Source: Eleusine coracana subsp. coracana (Eukaryota > Streptophyta > Magnoliopsida > Poales > Poaceae). From it: 64,000 nt of DNA. The notes under the pieces are model-generated. The model had not been told where the DNA came from and searched no databases. It saw nothing but the letters and a program-made list of their open reading frames with translations. Location of the stretch: positions 6,149,501-6,213,500 of the forward strand of contig CM064427.1 of assembly GCA_032690845.1 (NCBI GenBank), in the 5' to 3' direction. The position numbers and the translations under genes were made by a program. The first letter of the stretch is position 1, and each line of letters opens with the position of its first letter. Of the stretch, positions 45,748 through 56,529 are shown one piece after another.

Positions 45748-46941
45748 CTCTGCTAGGGTGCTAGGCGTGCATCCACCCCTTAGCCTAGCCCAAGCGGCTC
45801 GAGACGAAAGCAACGGTTCGGCCCCCTTCGCAGCTCGCCCAGCTCACCGTTCGGCTCAGCGCTTGCATCATGCGAACAAGGTCGAGCTTCAGATGTCCCA
45901 TGGTTGGTTGCTGCAGCCGGCAGCCACTTCCACGCCTCACCTCACTTGCCTGATTCTGCTTCCGGCTCCCTCATCTACCGCCACCGCCATATGGAGCGCG
46001 CCGATGAACAGCGATGGCCTTTCGCAGCTTCGTTGCATGCGCGGCGAGCCCCTGTCAGTGAGGTGTTTGATGTCTCGGTTGATTTCTATGCCGCATCCAT
46101 TTATGCGTTTGTTGCTTCTTGCTGTTAGGTGATGACAATTTGGTTCACAAATCCACTAGGTAGCTGGGAATTCGTATTTGTTTAGGAATATTGGCAAGAG
46201 GCACATTGGTGTCTGGACTGTCTGGAGGCGCTTATGCTAAGGCTGCACTTCATGGAGGTCTGCGCTGCGGGCAGCAATCTGCGCACCTCGATCAATCGCT
46301 ACCAGGCAACATTTAACATTATCATATCACTTGGCAGCATATTTTAATGCAAATAATTCCTATGTAGAACTTGTGTATCGAGGCAAGCAAATTGTGTGAG
46401 CAGAACGATGAAGAAATTCAGAATTTGCAGATGGAGAACCGATATTTTGTTGACATGCTACAGGAAAAGGATATCTTGATTCATTCCCTAAACTCAGATA
46501 GGTCTGACTGAGGACAACGAGGATGCGGCTGGCGGGGAAAGCGCGATCACGCGGAAGCGCCGCCATCAATCATCTAAATGCATCGAGCCAGCAGCACGCC
46601 AAGCTGCGAAGGGAGCTGAGCCGTGGCATAGCCGAAGCCGCGACAGGACTCGTGCGGGGCAGCTCAACTAGCAGCGTCGGATGGAGGCAACGTCCACGTG
46701 GCCACAATCTGGAGAGAGTCCGCACGGCTGAGGGTATGCGGACCAGCCGCACGAAATTTTTTTCTAACCAAACACACCGTTATGGTTCAATACGGAGCAC
46801 TACGCCTCTCCAGTTCTCACTTTTCCTCAAATTTTTCCCGTTCTTCCCAAGTCTGGCCGCTGCCAAATTCTTTCACAGAGGTGACCTTTCTTCCCTTTCT
46901 CTTTTCTAAGCTCCGAGGTGATACCCTTTTCCAGCACAGGA
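45748..46941 (+). other. unassigned DNA with a possible gene fragment
   Basis: Continues the sequence interrupted by element H. A plus-strand stretch near 46390-46508 encodes a heptad-like KLCEQNDEEIQNLQMEN ... KDILIHSLNSD followed by TGA. It looks like the coiled-coil C-terminus of a captured gene or transposase, but the rest of the frame is not found. A word TAACCAAACACACC lies near 46775. Confidence 0.4.
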
Positions 46942-46950
46942 TTTAGAAAA

Positions 46951-47803
46951 GAGTAAAATACACTACCGGCCCTTAAACTTGTTCCATAGTCTCATTTAGG
47001 TCTATAAACTTGTTATCTCATAGTGTCGTCTAGGTCCATGAACTTATAGAATATAGTAGCACATTCCTAAACTTGTTCCGTTGTGTCATCTGGGTCCAAT
47101 GTCTATTGTAACATAAAAATATGTCTATATGACACATCATATGAAGCTCTCAGCCATCATCTTCTACATCGATGTCTTGTCATACTTACCTATCTCATTT
47201 ACCAATGTGTTTTCCTAACCGGTATTGAAAAGCTATTTAAACGACACGTAGACACTAGAGGGCACCCTCGTCTTGGCCTAAATGATGGTTGACTGCCTAG
47301 ATACCATTTACTATCTAGGAAAAAGCTGATCACAATTGTCTCCTCCAGAAACCTCTATGCACCAGGGTTTTGTCATGATGCAATGGCCCATCACCTGCTC
47401 TTCATCATTGACAATCACAACGAGCACCTGGTAACATCATCATGCCTTATAACTCTTCATCGGTCTCAATGACATCAGGCAGATGTCTTCTTTTATTATT
47501 CTCTATCAAAAGTGTTCTTAAATCTACCGCAAGTAGTCAATAGTAACATGTCCAAAGCCACATAGACACATTTGTGCATTAAAAATAAAGGTTTGGATCT
47601 AGATGATACCACAAGACAAGGTTTTTTTTTTTTTTTGTGATGAACCACAAGACAAGTTTGAAGCTATGTTTTTGCAATTTACAAGCTTATGGACCTGGAT
47701 GACACTGTGGGACAAGTTTAGAGATGAGTTTCTGCAATTGGCAAGTTTATGGACCTAGATGGCACCTTAGAACAAGTTTAAGAACTGCTGGTGAATTTTA
47801 CTC
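46951..47803. mobile_element. Mutator-type MITE, 853 bp
   Basis: Terminal inverted repeats GAGTAAAATACAC... and, inverted, GAGTAAAATTCAC... continue as related sequence (TTAAACTTGTTC, GGTCCATAAACTTG) for about 100 bases. A perfect 9-bp duplication TTTAGAAAA flanks it (46942-46950, 47804-47812). Nine bases is the Mutator signature. A T13 run lies at about 47622-47637. No coding sequence. Confidence 0.85.
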
Positions 47804-47812
47804 TTTAGAAAA

Positions 47813-49782
47813 ACAGCATAGGGGCACCACCGGTAAGCTCTCTACGGTCTCCTCTTGATTCCAGTTCCAGCGTTAGGTCTTACCTTTCGACAGCTGCCCC
47901 AAAACGGCACGCGCATTTTTTTTTTTTCAATAAAACGCTGCCACCGCTTAACCCCGACATCACGGGATGACGGAACCCATCACGACGCTGCACGTCCTGT
48001 GGCAAAGCCTCCAGTTTACCCACGACGCCATGGCTCCAGCCGACGTAGTGCCTGATCGAGCACAAGCATGGTGAGTGCGCGGTGCGCGCCCAATGAACGG
48101 CCAGCTAATCTTAAACCGTCGTGTGGCAGCCACGTTGGCGACGACCTAGTCCGTTGACACAGTCAAGCCGCCACATCCGCGCATCCGCCCAGCTGCAACC
48201 AGCCAACCACACCACATTCAGAACACTCGGCCCCCCTGTTTAGCCTTTGTACCTGATTGAAACTGCTTAAGCCACCCGAATCTTGTGCGCACGGAAGATT
48301 GTTTCAACCTTTTAACTTTATAGAAGCTAAATTCCATAAAAATAACTAAAATTATTGGGGTCATTCTAAAGTGCAAAGGCTGCTAGCTGCCTGCCGAGCT
48401 GAAGCCCAGCTGTGAAAGTGCCTCATGCCGCAAAAGGACATGCGATTATAAACTCCTGGTGCTCTTTGTTTTCGCCAATGTAGTCGAACTTGTGAGTGCG
48501 TGGGCGGGCGAGCGGAGTGTGAGCGCGTGGGCAGGCGAGCGCGGTCACAGGAGGGCGAGCGCCAGAGGCGGCAGGTGGGCGTGCGCAGTCGCAGGCAGCA
48601 TGAGCACACGGGCCGACCAGTGACGCACGGGGATGAAAATGCCTAGCGAGATGCAACGTCTGTTGGAGACGCCCTAGAATGCATAGCCTCTTCTCTACTG
48701 TACATGCGAGTCATTCATCCATTTGCCTCTCAAAAATAGCTAGCATTGTTGAAGTCAGTCTAATACAAAAAATGGTTGCAGGTGGGGAGTCCTCCTCCCC
48801 CCGTTGACCTTCAAAGGAAGTGTATTATAAACTCATATAGAATATATAACCTTTGTAATTTATCTTCTCGCCAAAACAAATATAGAAAGCACTTTATCAC
48901 AATCTTATTTTATCCACCTCAAAGCCCATAATCCTTTACCAAAATTTCCTAAATCTAGATTCCACCCAAACACACATATCCTTTGTTTATTCAATTTTGT
49001 TGGGGTTCAATTGAATCATCATCTAAATTCATATTGAATTTAGTTTTTGTCATAATTCATGTTCTTCTTTTCACTCATTTCATTATTAGGTTGAACGGTG
49101 AAATAATCTACTTGCTGACTTAGGGGCTCGACCGGTCTTCTTATCGTAGGATCCAGAAATAACTTGACCCGTACAACCTAACGAACTGATGACGTGAACA
49201 GCTGCTCGAACAGCCACTCGTTGATCGATGTCTAATTGCTCTTGCAATCACGAGAAACACAAGAACAAATGGTAAAAAAAAAACTCCTAGTCGCTAAACA
49301 TAAGAGCACTTGACTTCTCTATTTTTCTGAATTCAGTTCGTGGTAAGGGATTTCAGCAGATGCACAAGTGTTATTTCTATTTATACTACGAATATCCCTC
49401 CCACCCCTGTGACGATGCTTGTACTAGAATGATGATGCGTCATACTAGATAGGTAGTTGAAGCACTAGTGATTAGTCTTTCCACTGAGCTGCTGAGAACT
49501 ACATGGATCCAGCTGTGTCATGAGCGTAATGGGCTTAGTGTACGATGGTTACCTACCGCATATAGTTTATGATCCCACTTGGTGCATGATATTTGAATTT
49601 TGGATGCTCCTTGACCTCTTTAGCAATTACTTTGTTTTAGAGACTAGCCAATACTTTCAATATAACACTGAATCGGTGAATTGTAGGTTCTTGGATCAGT
49701 TGTTGTGCTCTTACGATAATGCTTGACATCCTCTGATAATTATGTTACTTGGATCAGCTGTTGCTACATGCTTGTACTTACC
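47813..49782. other. unassigned DNA
   Basis: Mixed GC-rich and AT-rich non-coding sequence. Short frames on both strands show no domain. The first 600 bases are GC-rich and may be a gene remnant. The last nine bases GTACTTACC (49774-49782) are a target duplication of the following element. Confidence 0.5.
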
Positions 49783-51646
49783 TAGAAAAAAATCTCCGGC
49801 TATAGCTCCGGATATAGCTGCTAGGAGGAGGCATCGCTAAACTAATCCACTTTTGCTGCTAAGCATTGTAAGCCGCTAATAGCTGGCTAAATGCCGCTAT
49901 AACTGCTTAATATGTTGTAATTTAGCCGCTAAATAGATACACAACCCGCTAAATGAGTACGATGCACTTTGTTATATTAATCAATAGTTATGTTGCTGTA
50001 ATAACATATTTCTATTTCCTATTGGTTGTTAAAAACTATTTATTTCAAGTTCAGAACTATAATGAATTATCTTTTTCTTTCTTAAGTTGATCAAATTCTT
50101 TGTTAAGCAATGATTCTAGCATTTTTTTTTATAGAACCGCTAAATGACTTAGACGCCACTATAGCCAGCTATCACTACTGGAATCTCGACGTTCGCCGTG
50201 TGCGGCCTACGGCGAAGCCCCGACGGCGAATAGGGTAGACGGCGAAGGCCGCTTCACCGTGTGCTTTTTGACGCGCACACGGCAAAGGTTTTAGCCATGT
50301 GCTAAAGTGGGCACATGGCGGGCACATGGCAAAGTCCTTGACTTCGCCATGTGCCCACATCCTGGGCACATGGCGAAAGGTATATAAAAAAATAAAAAAA
50401 TACACATTTTTATCCAAATCACAATATAACTGCAATAAAAATACTAGTACAGATGAACAAGATTTTTGTATATGGATAAAAAAAAGTCAACATGAAGAAA
50501 CGAAAGTTGTATTGAATCAGTAAAAAAATGGTTACAGATTTAACAGATAAGAACAACTGGTTTTTGAGTTTACATCTAATTCCAAAATTGTAGCTATACA
50601 GAGCTGCTCAAAATACCAAACAGACAGCCATGGTTTCAATTGCTTAGGTTGCCATGCCTGTTAAACAAGAATTCTACCATAATAGATCATAAGCAAGACA
50701 TGCCAGTACTTGAAATTCAGTACTGAATCCTGTGCATCTGTTGGCTTTGGTACGTACCTAGATATGGGCCACTATATCTGCCAGTGAGTGTTGAGCCTTC
50801 CTGGTTCTTCCTTAGGATCCACAACCTATTCAATTAACCAATGTTAGAACATCATGGATTCACAAGAGCTCATGCTAAAGAGTTTCAATTCGATGTGTTG
50901 AAGGAGTCTTAGGTATGTGTTGAACAACATGGATTCACGTTAACAAAGAATAACCATGTTCTTTCTTACTGTCTGATTCAAAGGCTCAATAATGAAAACA
51001 AATTTAAGACATGTTGTAGGTGCTAACTAACTGGAAACAAGAGCAGCTTGGTTCATCAAACAGATGTTGGGACCACCAGAGATATAGTAATCTGAAATAA
51101 AACAATTATATAGCAAATACTATTGTTCTGTTATATAGCAAATAATTGGTCGGCTTATTGTGAGAATTGATCAAGTGTGCTCACTATTTTTCTCTACTGC
51201 CCTCAAAAATAAGAAAGAAGAATAGTCACTCACAAATCTGAAATATAAACACACATTCAATCATAGAAGACTACAGGCTCGTCTCAAAGAATACATTAGA
51301 TAACAACACCAATTGATTTCAATAATTCTGCTCATGAGCAGGGGAGTTACAGTACAGATCCTGCTCTCACATTCTCGCAGCAATCACACCAAGAGATCAC
51401 AGAAACACCGGGTGGGCATTCCATCGAGCAGGTAGCAAGGCCGAGAAGGAACAGGGGGGAATGGGAGGGGGTCGTACCTTTTATGTCTTCTTGATGGCAT
51501 CAGTGAGCAGTAGTATAAAATGTGTGAATAAAGATATCAGCTATAAACAATTTATCAACAGGTTAATCTAACAACACATGATCCCTGCGTGGTTTGGCAA
51601 AAAAAAAAATTGAATGAAAGAACGGGTTGACAAGTGACGATCTTAC

Positions 51647-52350
51647 CACGTTGGATGCAGTTCCTCCAGGGCAGGATCCAAGCAGGATCCAACCGACAGA
51701 GACGGAGGGAGGCCCAGCACGCAGCTAACGATCGCTCCAAGAGCAAGCATTACGGTGTACTGCACGGCGCACCCGAACAGGATCTGCAGCGGCCAGCAGA
51801 GCACGTCGATTCAAAGAGACAAAAAAATTACTAGACGGGAAGAAGTGTCGATAGGGGAGGGGAGCAGAGTCGTGTGATGGAATTGGATCGGGGGCCGATG
51901 CCACGTACGGCGAGGGGCCTGTCGCGGAGGAGCGCGGCGAAGTCGTCGAGCCGGAGGGTGAGGCCCATGGCGAGCATGATGAAGCCGAGCGCGGCGGTGT
52001 AGGACCCTGGCGCCCGCACGACGAACCACCGGAACGATTCCGGGCGCGCAGCGGCCACGGCGGCGCCGGCCGTGACATAGGCCGGGTACAGCCCCGCCGC
52101 AGGCGGCGGAGGTGCCAGTCCACCTCGTAGTCCGGGCTGAGCGCGTCGAAGGCGGCCAGCTCGTCGGCGCAGAGGGACGAGCCATAGCACTCGAGGAAGA
52201 GCGGCGCGTCGCGGGCCAGGAGGGACCGGAGCTCCTCCTTGTGGCGCGGCGGGGAGGGGGAGGGGGAGGGGGCGCGGGGGCGTGGGCGTCGGCGGCGCGG
52301 GAGGAGGGGGAGGTGCCGAGGAAGGAGGAAGGGAAGTAGAGGCCCTCCAC
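51647..52350 (-). pseudogene. captured BASS-type (bile acid:Na+ symporter family) transporter fragment
   Basis: Minus-strand exon 52350-51909 encodes RPESFRWFVVRAPGSYTAAL then GFIMLAMGLTLRLDDFAALL, the start of the BASS membrane domain. It ends at a GT donor (51908). Acceptor CAG at 51784-51786 opens a second exon (51783-51647): ILFGCAVQYTVMLALGAIVS, then GLPPSLSVG. There, an apparent 4-base loss shifts the frame out of the conserved LL.CCPGGTASNVV block, whose codons remain readable in the shifted frame. A GTAAG donor follows (51646). The N-terminal part needs another shift near 52100. BASS proteins move organic anions with Na+ across the plastid envelope; this copy cannot encode one. Confidence 0.75.
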
Positions 52351-52367
52351 GGCGGGGATTGCGTATT

Positions 52368-52370
<3 letters not shown>

Positions 52371-52410
<40 letters not shown>
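52371..52410. repeat. poly(A)/poly(T) run of about 40 bp
   Basis: Uninterrupted A run on the plus strand between the captured gene's 5' end and the right subterminal repeats of CACTA element I. It lies upstream of the captured gene, so it is not a retroposition tail of it. Confidence 0.8.
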
Positions 52411-52415
<5 letters not shown>

Positions 52416-53673
52416 TTCGCCGTGTGCCCAGATCTGGAGGACGCGGCAAACCGGCTCTTCGCCGTGTGCACATCTCTGGAGCACACCACAAATTGGCCAT
52501 TTCCCGTGCGTCGCCTTTAAGGCACATGGTAAATAGAATTTTCAAATATTTTTATTATTTTATATATTTGTAGCTTTTTAGTACTATAATGTTTGAAATT
52601 TTTTAAATTCAAGATAATATCTCAATCAAGTAAATAGAGATTTGACAATCACAAAATTATATTATTGCATGTACTTATAGGTGAAAAATCAATTTGTAAA
52701 TATTATAATGATAAAATTTTATTAAATACATCAAAATTATCAAACGAAACCGAAAAACCATCAAAAATTAAAATGAAGCATTTCATGTTACATACTGTGT
52801 AAAGAACAAATCTTCAAGTAAAATTCTAATTCGAACATTATTGCATCTACGAATCTAATCCCATCTTATATATTCTTTATAGAACTTCTTCGAGAACATT
52901 CTGTTTATAAGCATCATACGTGACAACTTATGTAAAATCAGCTCACCTATTTATCACATGAAACATTTATGATAAAAGGATATACGGACAAATCTCATAA
53001 TTTTTCGACGTTATTTGAATTTTATATGATTTAAATACTTCTTGGTTCAAATTAAGTTTCGTGAATACGATCTATAAAATTTCATTTCAACCAAAAGGAT
53101 TTATACTAGCCTCAATATTATAAATAGTATTTTTTGACTTATTTTATTCTATTATTTTCTGCACTTGCAGTTTAAATTTAACTTAGATGAAAAAAAATCT
53201 TTTGAATAAAATAAAATTTGAAAAAATAGTAAATAGAGGCGAAAATGTCCAAATTGGAACATAGCGTACCAAGTAATATGAGTTGAGTGGAGAAAAAGTT
53301 TGAGTGCATTGGAGAAGTTTTTTTCCCGACTTGTCATGTGCCACTCGTTAGCACACGGCAAATATGGGTCTTTGCCGTGTGCCAGGACAGGGCACACAGC
53401 GAAGATGGACCTTCGCCGTGTGCCAGGGAGAGGGCACACGGCGAAGCTTTGGAGCACACGACAAATCAACGTTTTGTATCGTCTCTTCATCGTGTGTCCT
53501 TGCAAAGGCACACGATAAAGAATATTTTCGCCATGTGTCCGAATAAAAGCACACGGTGAAGATTTCGACACACGGTAAATTTCGGATTTCCGGTAGTGTA
53601 TAGTTGTACTTAGCTGTTCTAAAAGCTAACAGGTAAAGCCTTTAGTCGGAGATTTTTTTCATGGGTACTTACC

Positions 53674-54269
53674 AAACTAATTAAGCTCCAACTATCCTGT
53701 ATCCTTTCTTGGTTCATGTGCTGAGAAGCTTGGCGTGGAATCCATCTAAATATATTATTAAAACACGTGTGTTCTCACGCAAATTAGCCAATCCACGTCA
53801 GTATCAAAAGGTATACCGTCTGATCTCGCCTCAGACGAAAAACGACAGTTAGATCTACCCTTGTGATGTTTTCAACTAGGCCCGTCGCGAAACATCAAAA
53901 CACAGACTCACAAAAAGATCCTCCCGCTCATGTTCATGTCTTCTTCCTTCCCATCCATTTACCATCAATCTATGAAAAAGAAAAAAAATACGTGCTCGCT
54001 ATGCTGCCGCTGCCATCGATGGGGACGTCCACTTCCATCGCCGCTGTCGTGACCTCGATCTAAGTGCCATGCTTCCTCCCCCACCCTACTACCATCTCTA
54101 CATCGGCGCTCAGCTACAGAGATTTGAGGGCGGCGGAGCTGTCGCGGTGAAGGTGAATGGCAGCAGAAGGCATCGCAGGTGACTAGGCCCCTATTCATCC
54201 ACCCTGACGATGGCATCTAGCAACAGGACCCAAGCAGCACTGATGCCTCCTGCACTCCGATCCGATCCC
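53674..54269. other. unassigned DNA
   Basis: No gene recognised. ATATATTATTAAAACACG near 53745 followed by AATTAGCCAATCCACGTCAG resembles a degraded Helitron-type start but no CTAG-type end with hairpin was found. Confidence 0.4.
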
Positions 54270-54538
54270 CCGGGAACAAAAACGAACGGCCCGGCACAGC
54301 ACGGCCCGGGCCTTAAAAGGCCCGGCACGATTATTTTCGGGCTGGCACGGCACGTGGACCTTTACGGGTCGTGCCTTGCCGGCCCACGTGCTGAGCCGTC
54401 GGTCCATGGCCCAGCACGTGTAGTCAATTTTGTGCCGGGCTGACCCATTAAGCCCATTAACATATAGTCCATTAGTGATTTTTTAGCCTATTAATTATGT
54501 AAATAATGAAAAACAAGAAAAAAAACAAAGGCAAGATG

Positions 54539-54603
54539 GAGGTTTGAACCTAAGATCTCTTGAAATCAAAGTTACAACTCTACCATTAGACCACTCAATC
54601 CTT
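54539..54603 (-). other. tRNA-like sequence inside the hAT-like element
   Basis: On the minus strand it has an A-box-like TGGTCTAATGGTAGAG and, 32 or so bases later, a B-box/T-loop-like GGTTCAAACC, within a roughly 63-base tRNA-sized unit starting GGATTGAG. No complete cloverleaf or acceptor pairing could be established. Treated as tRNA-derived or tRNA-mimicking, not as a functional tRNA gene. Confidence 0.45.
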
Positions 54604-54778
54604 ATTGAGAAGGTATAAAATACAAAATATATTTAAAAAATATTTCGGACTGTATCCGTGCCGCCCACCGGACCAGACCTCCGGTCCAAGCATGGCACGG
54701 CGCCTCGGGCCGTGCCGTACCTGAATCAGGCCAAAAATATCGTGCTTCGGGCCGGCCCAGTAGGCACGGCCCATTTGA

Positions 54779-54860
54779 CCATCTATACGAACAACATCCG
54801 ATGGTTTTCAAATGGCCCGCCATCTATACGAACAACATCCGATGGTTTTCAAATGGTCCG
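54779..54860. repeat. 41-bp tandem duplication
   Basis: CCATCTATACGAACAACATC... at 54779-54819 and 54820-54860, differing at one or two bases near the end. Lies at the right edge of the hAT-like element. Confidence 0.9.
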
Positions 54861-55628
54861 TGACTGTCATACCCCAGCCCAGTCACGACCTAGCCCATGG
54901 TGAGAATTAGCCCATCTAAATTCATACATACAACTTTGTTTAAAGTTTAAGCATGCAGTGTAATTTCTTTTGGATTTTGGAAGTGAGAATTTAGGACCAA
55001 CGTTTCGTATACCAACTTGCTGTTCTCAATGCCGATGCTAATTGCTAGTTATTTGGCCATGCAAATTGACGCCATTTAAGCCTTAGTGCACCACTAGTTT
55101 AATCACCCACTCACGTTGAGGTTAATTACCAAATAATTACACTATGGTGACAGACATGCATGAGACGTTTGAGCTTTTGACGGTAGAGCATCTCATCCTA
55201 GCTAGTATAAACTAACGTAGTTGGCGCGCTCCGCCGCGCTGAATAGGCACAGGAAAAGTTGGCCTGTAGGACGCTGTCGTGCCATTTGCCGACCAACCAA
55301 CGGGCAGGAAAAATAGGCCCGCACATGGACCAGAACGCGCTGAATGGATTGAAGAAAATGCAGAGCAAAGAGGAAGACCAAACAAAAGGACAGAATTGAA
55401 CCGCAGTGCCGGAAAACGAGGCCCGCACACGGGCCGTGATGGGCTGAATTGAACGGACTGAAGCAAACACAGAGGAAGCAACGACGTGGCTGAACAGCAC
55501 GCGAATATATCACTTTAAAACCGACGTGATGACCATACAGACTATCCACGTTAGTCAAATTGCTGAGAGAGGCCGAAGTCCTTCCCGGATCAGCTTATAA
55601 CTATAGCACTCCACGCGGCCATGCCGTA
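54861..55628. other. unassigned intergenic DNA
   Basis: No gene supported. Minus-strand frames around 55200-55500 are Cys/Phe-rich with no motif. Confidence 0.5.
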
Positions 55629-56247
55629 GGTTTGAGCTGGCACCTGGCAGCTCCTAGGAGTGTAGGAGAAAGTAAGGAGATATAGTGCGCAGCATTGTCC
55701 AGTCGGAAGGCTTAAGCGGACCAACTAGTCTTGAAGCTCGGAGCTCGTTAGGACATTTTGCATTTTCAAGGCAAGCTGCGTACGTGTACCTTGATGCATT
55801 TCGATCCTATCTCATCAGTAATTCATTTACATATATTTTAAATTCTTTTAATTGTTACGTACGTTCTTTTTTAAGTCAAATTGATGCATTGGCCTATGAT
55901 GCATGGGATTGTGGTTTTTGGGTTTGTGGTGCGAGGCACCTCAGTGGTTGGTAGGTAGTATGATGGTGATAATTTTTAATTAAGATAACAATAAATTTGA
56001 TAACTTATTAGTTCATAATGTACTAGTACCGTCATGGCTTGTATGGGCGAGTATGCGATTATCTGCATAGAGGACGATATAACCTACATATAGACATAGG
56101 AAGCGACAGAGGTCGTATATGGGCTGGTTGCGGACCGAGTCGGACCGGCCAACGACGGGTTGCGAATCGAGTCGGACCTGTCGGTGGGCTCTTTATTGTA
56201 ACTCGTGTATGAGAAAACTTATATTTTTCTTAGATCTGCCACGAGTA
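55629..56247. repeat. 619-bp tandem duplication, copy 1 (uninterrupted)
   Basis: Starts TTTGAGCTGGCACCTGGCAG and ends TCTGCCACGAGTA. The next copy starts at once. Includes the uninterrupted site GCATGGGATTGTGGTTTTTG (about 55901-55920) that is split in copy 2. Confidence 0.9.
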
Positions 56248-56529
56248 GCTTTGAGCTGGCACCTGGCAGCTCCTAGGAGTATAGGAGAAAGTAAGGAGAT
56301 ATAGAACGCAGCGTTGTCCAATCGGAAGGCTTAGGCGGACCAACTAGTCTTGAAGCTCGGAGCTTGTTAGGACATTTTGCATTTTCAAGGCAAGCTGCGT
56401 ACGTATACCTTGATGTATTTCGATCCTATCTCATGAGCATAATTTATTTAAATATATTTTAAATTCTTTTAATTGTTACGTACGTTTTTTTTAAGTTAAA
56501 TTGATGCATTGACCTATGATGCATGGGAT

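Larger units (their letters stand above)
50173..53598. mobile_element. CACTA (En/Spm) element I with a captured transporter fragment
   Basis: Starts CACTACTGGAATC and ends GGATTTCCGGTAGTG (inverted CACTACCGGAAATCC). 3-bp duplication TAT at 50170-50172 and 53599-53601. Subterminal arrays of GCCGTGTGC/GCACACGGC words are at 50193-50375 on the left and at 52410-52530 and 53340-53575 on the right. No transposase frame is visible, so it is non-autonomous. Confidence 0.92.
49783..53664. mobile_element. hAT-like element split by CACTA element I
   Basis: Ends TAGAAAAAAATCTCCGGCTA and, inverted, CCATGAAAAAAATCTCCGAC, flanked by GTACTTACC on both sides (49774-49782, 53665-53673). Without the inserted CACTA element it is about 450 bp. 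It is built of GCCGCTAA/TAGCGGC-like words, as in known grass hAT-type MITEs. The duplication reads as 8 or 9 bp depending on where the end is placed. Confidence 0.7.
54270..54860. mobile_element. hAT-like non-autonomous element with a tRNA-like core (limits approximate)
   Basis: Begins with GGCCCGGCACAGCACGGCCC words and ends with inverted counterparts (GGGCCGTGCCGTACC, GGCACGGCCCATTTG), the hallmark of a widespread plant hAT-type family. Exact ends and target duplication are not clear. It contains the tRNA-like segment at 54539-54603 and is followed by a 41-bp tandem duplication. Confidence 0.6.

Noticed and set aside
51725..52489. 254-residue minus-strand frame over the BASS fragment
   Set aside because: Begins in poly-T and transposon sequence and changes out of the BASS frame; it is a composite of gene fragment and transposon, not a gene.
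50193..53575. CRISPR-like array made of GCCGTGTGC repeats
   Set aside because: The repeats occur in both orientations with irregular spacing, next to CACTA termini with a 3-bp duplication; these are the subterminal repeats of En/Spm elements in a plant genome.
53740..53870. Helitron start
   Set aside because: The AT-rich start resembles known Helitron ends but no hairpin plus CTAG terminus or A/T target could be identified.
54539..54603. Functional tRNA gene
   Set aside because: No convincing acceptor stem or intact anticodon arm; it lies inside a hAT-type repeat.
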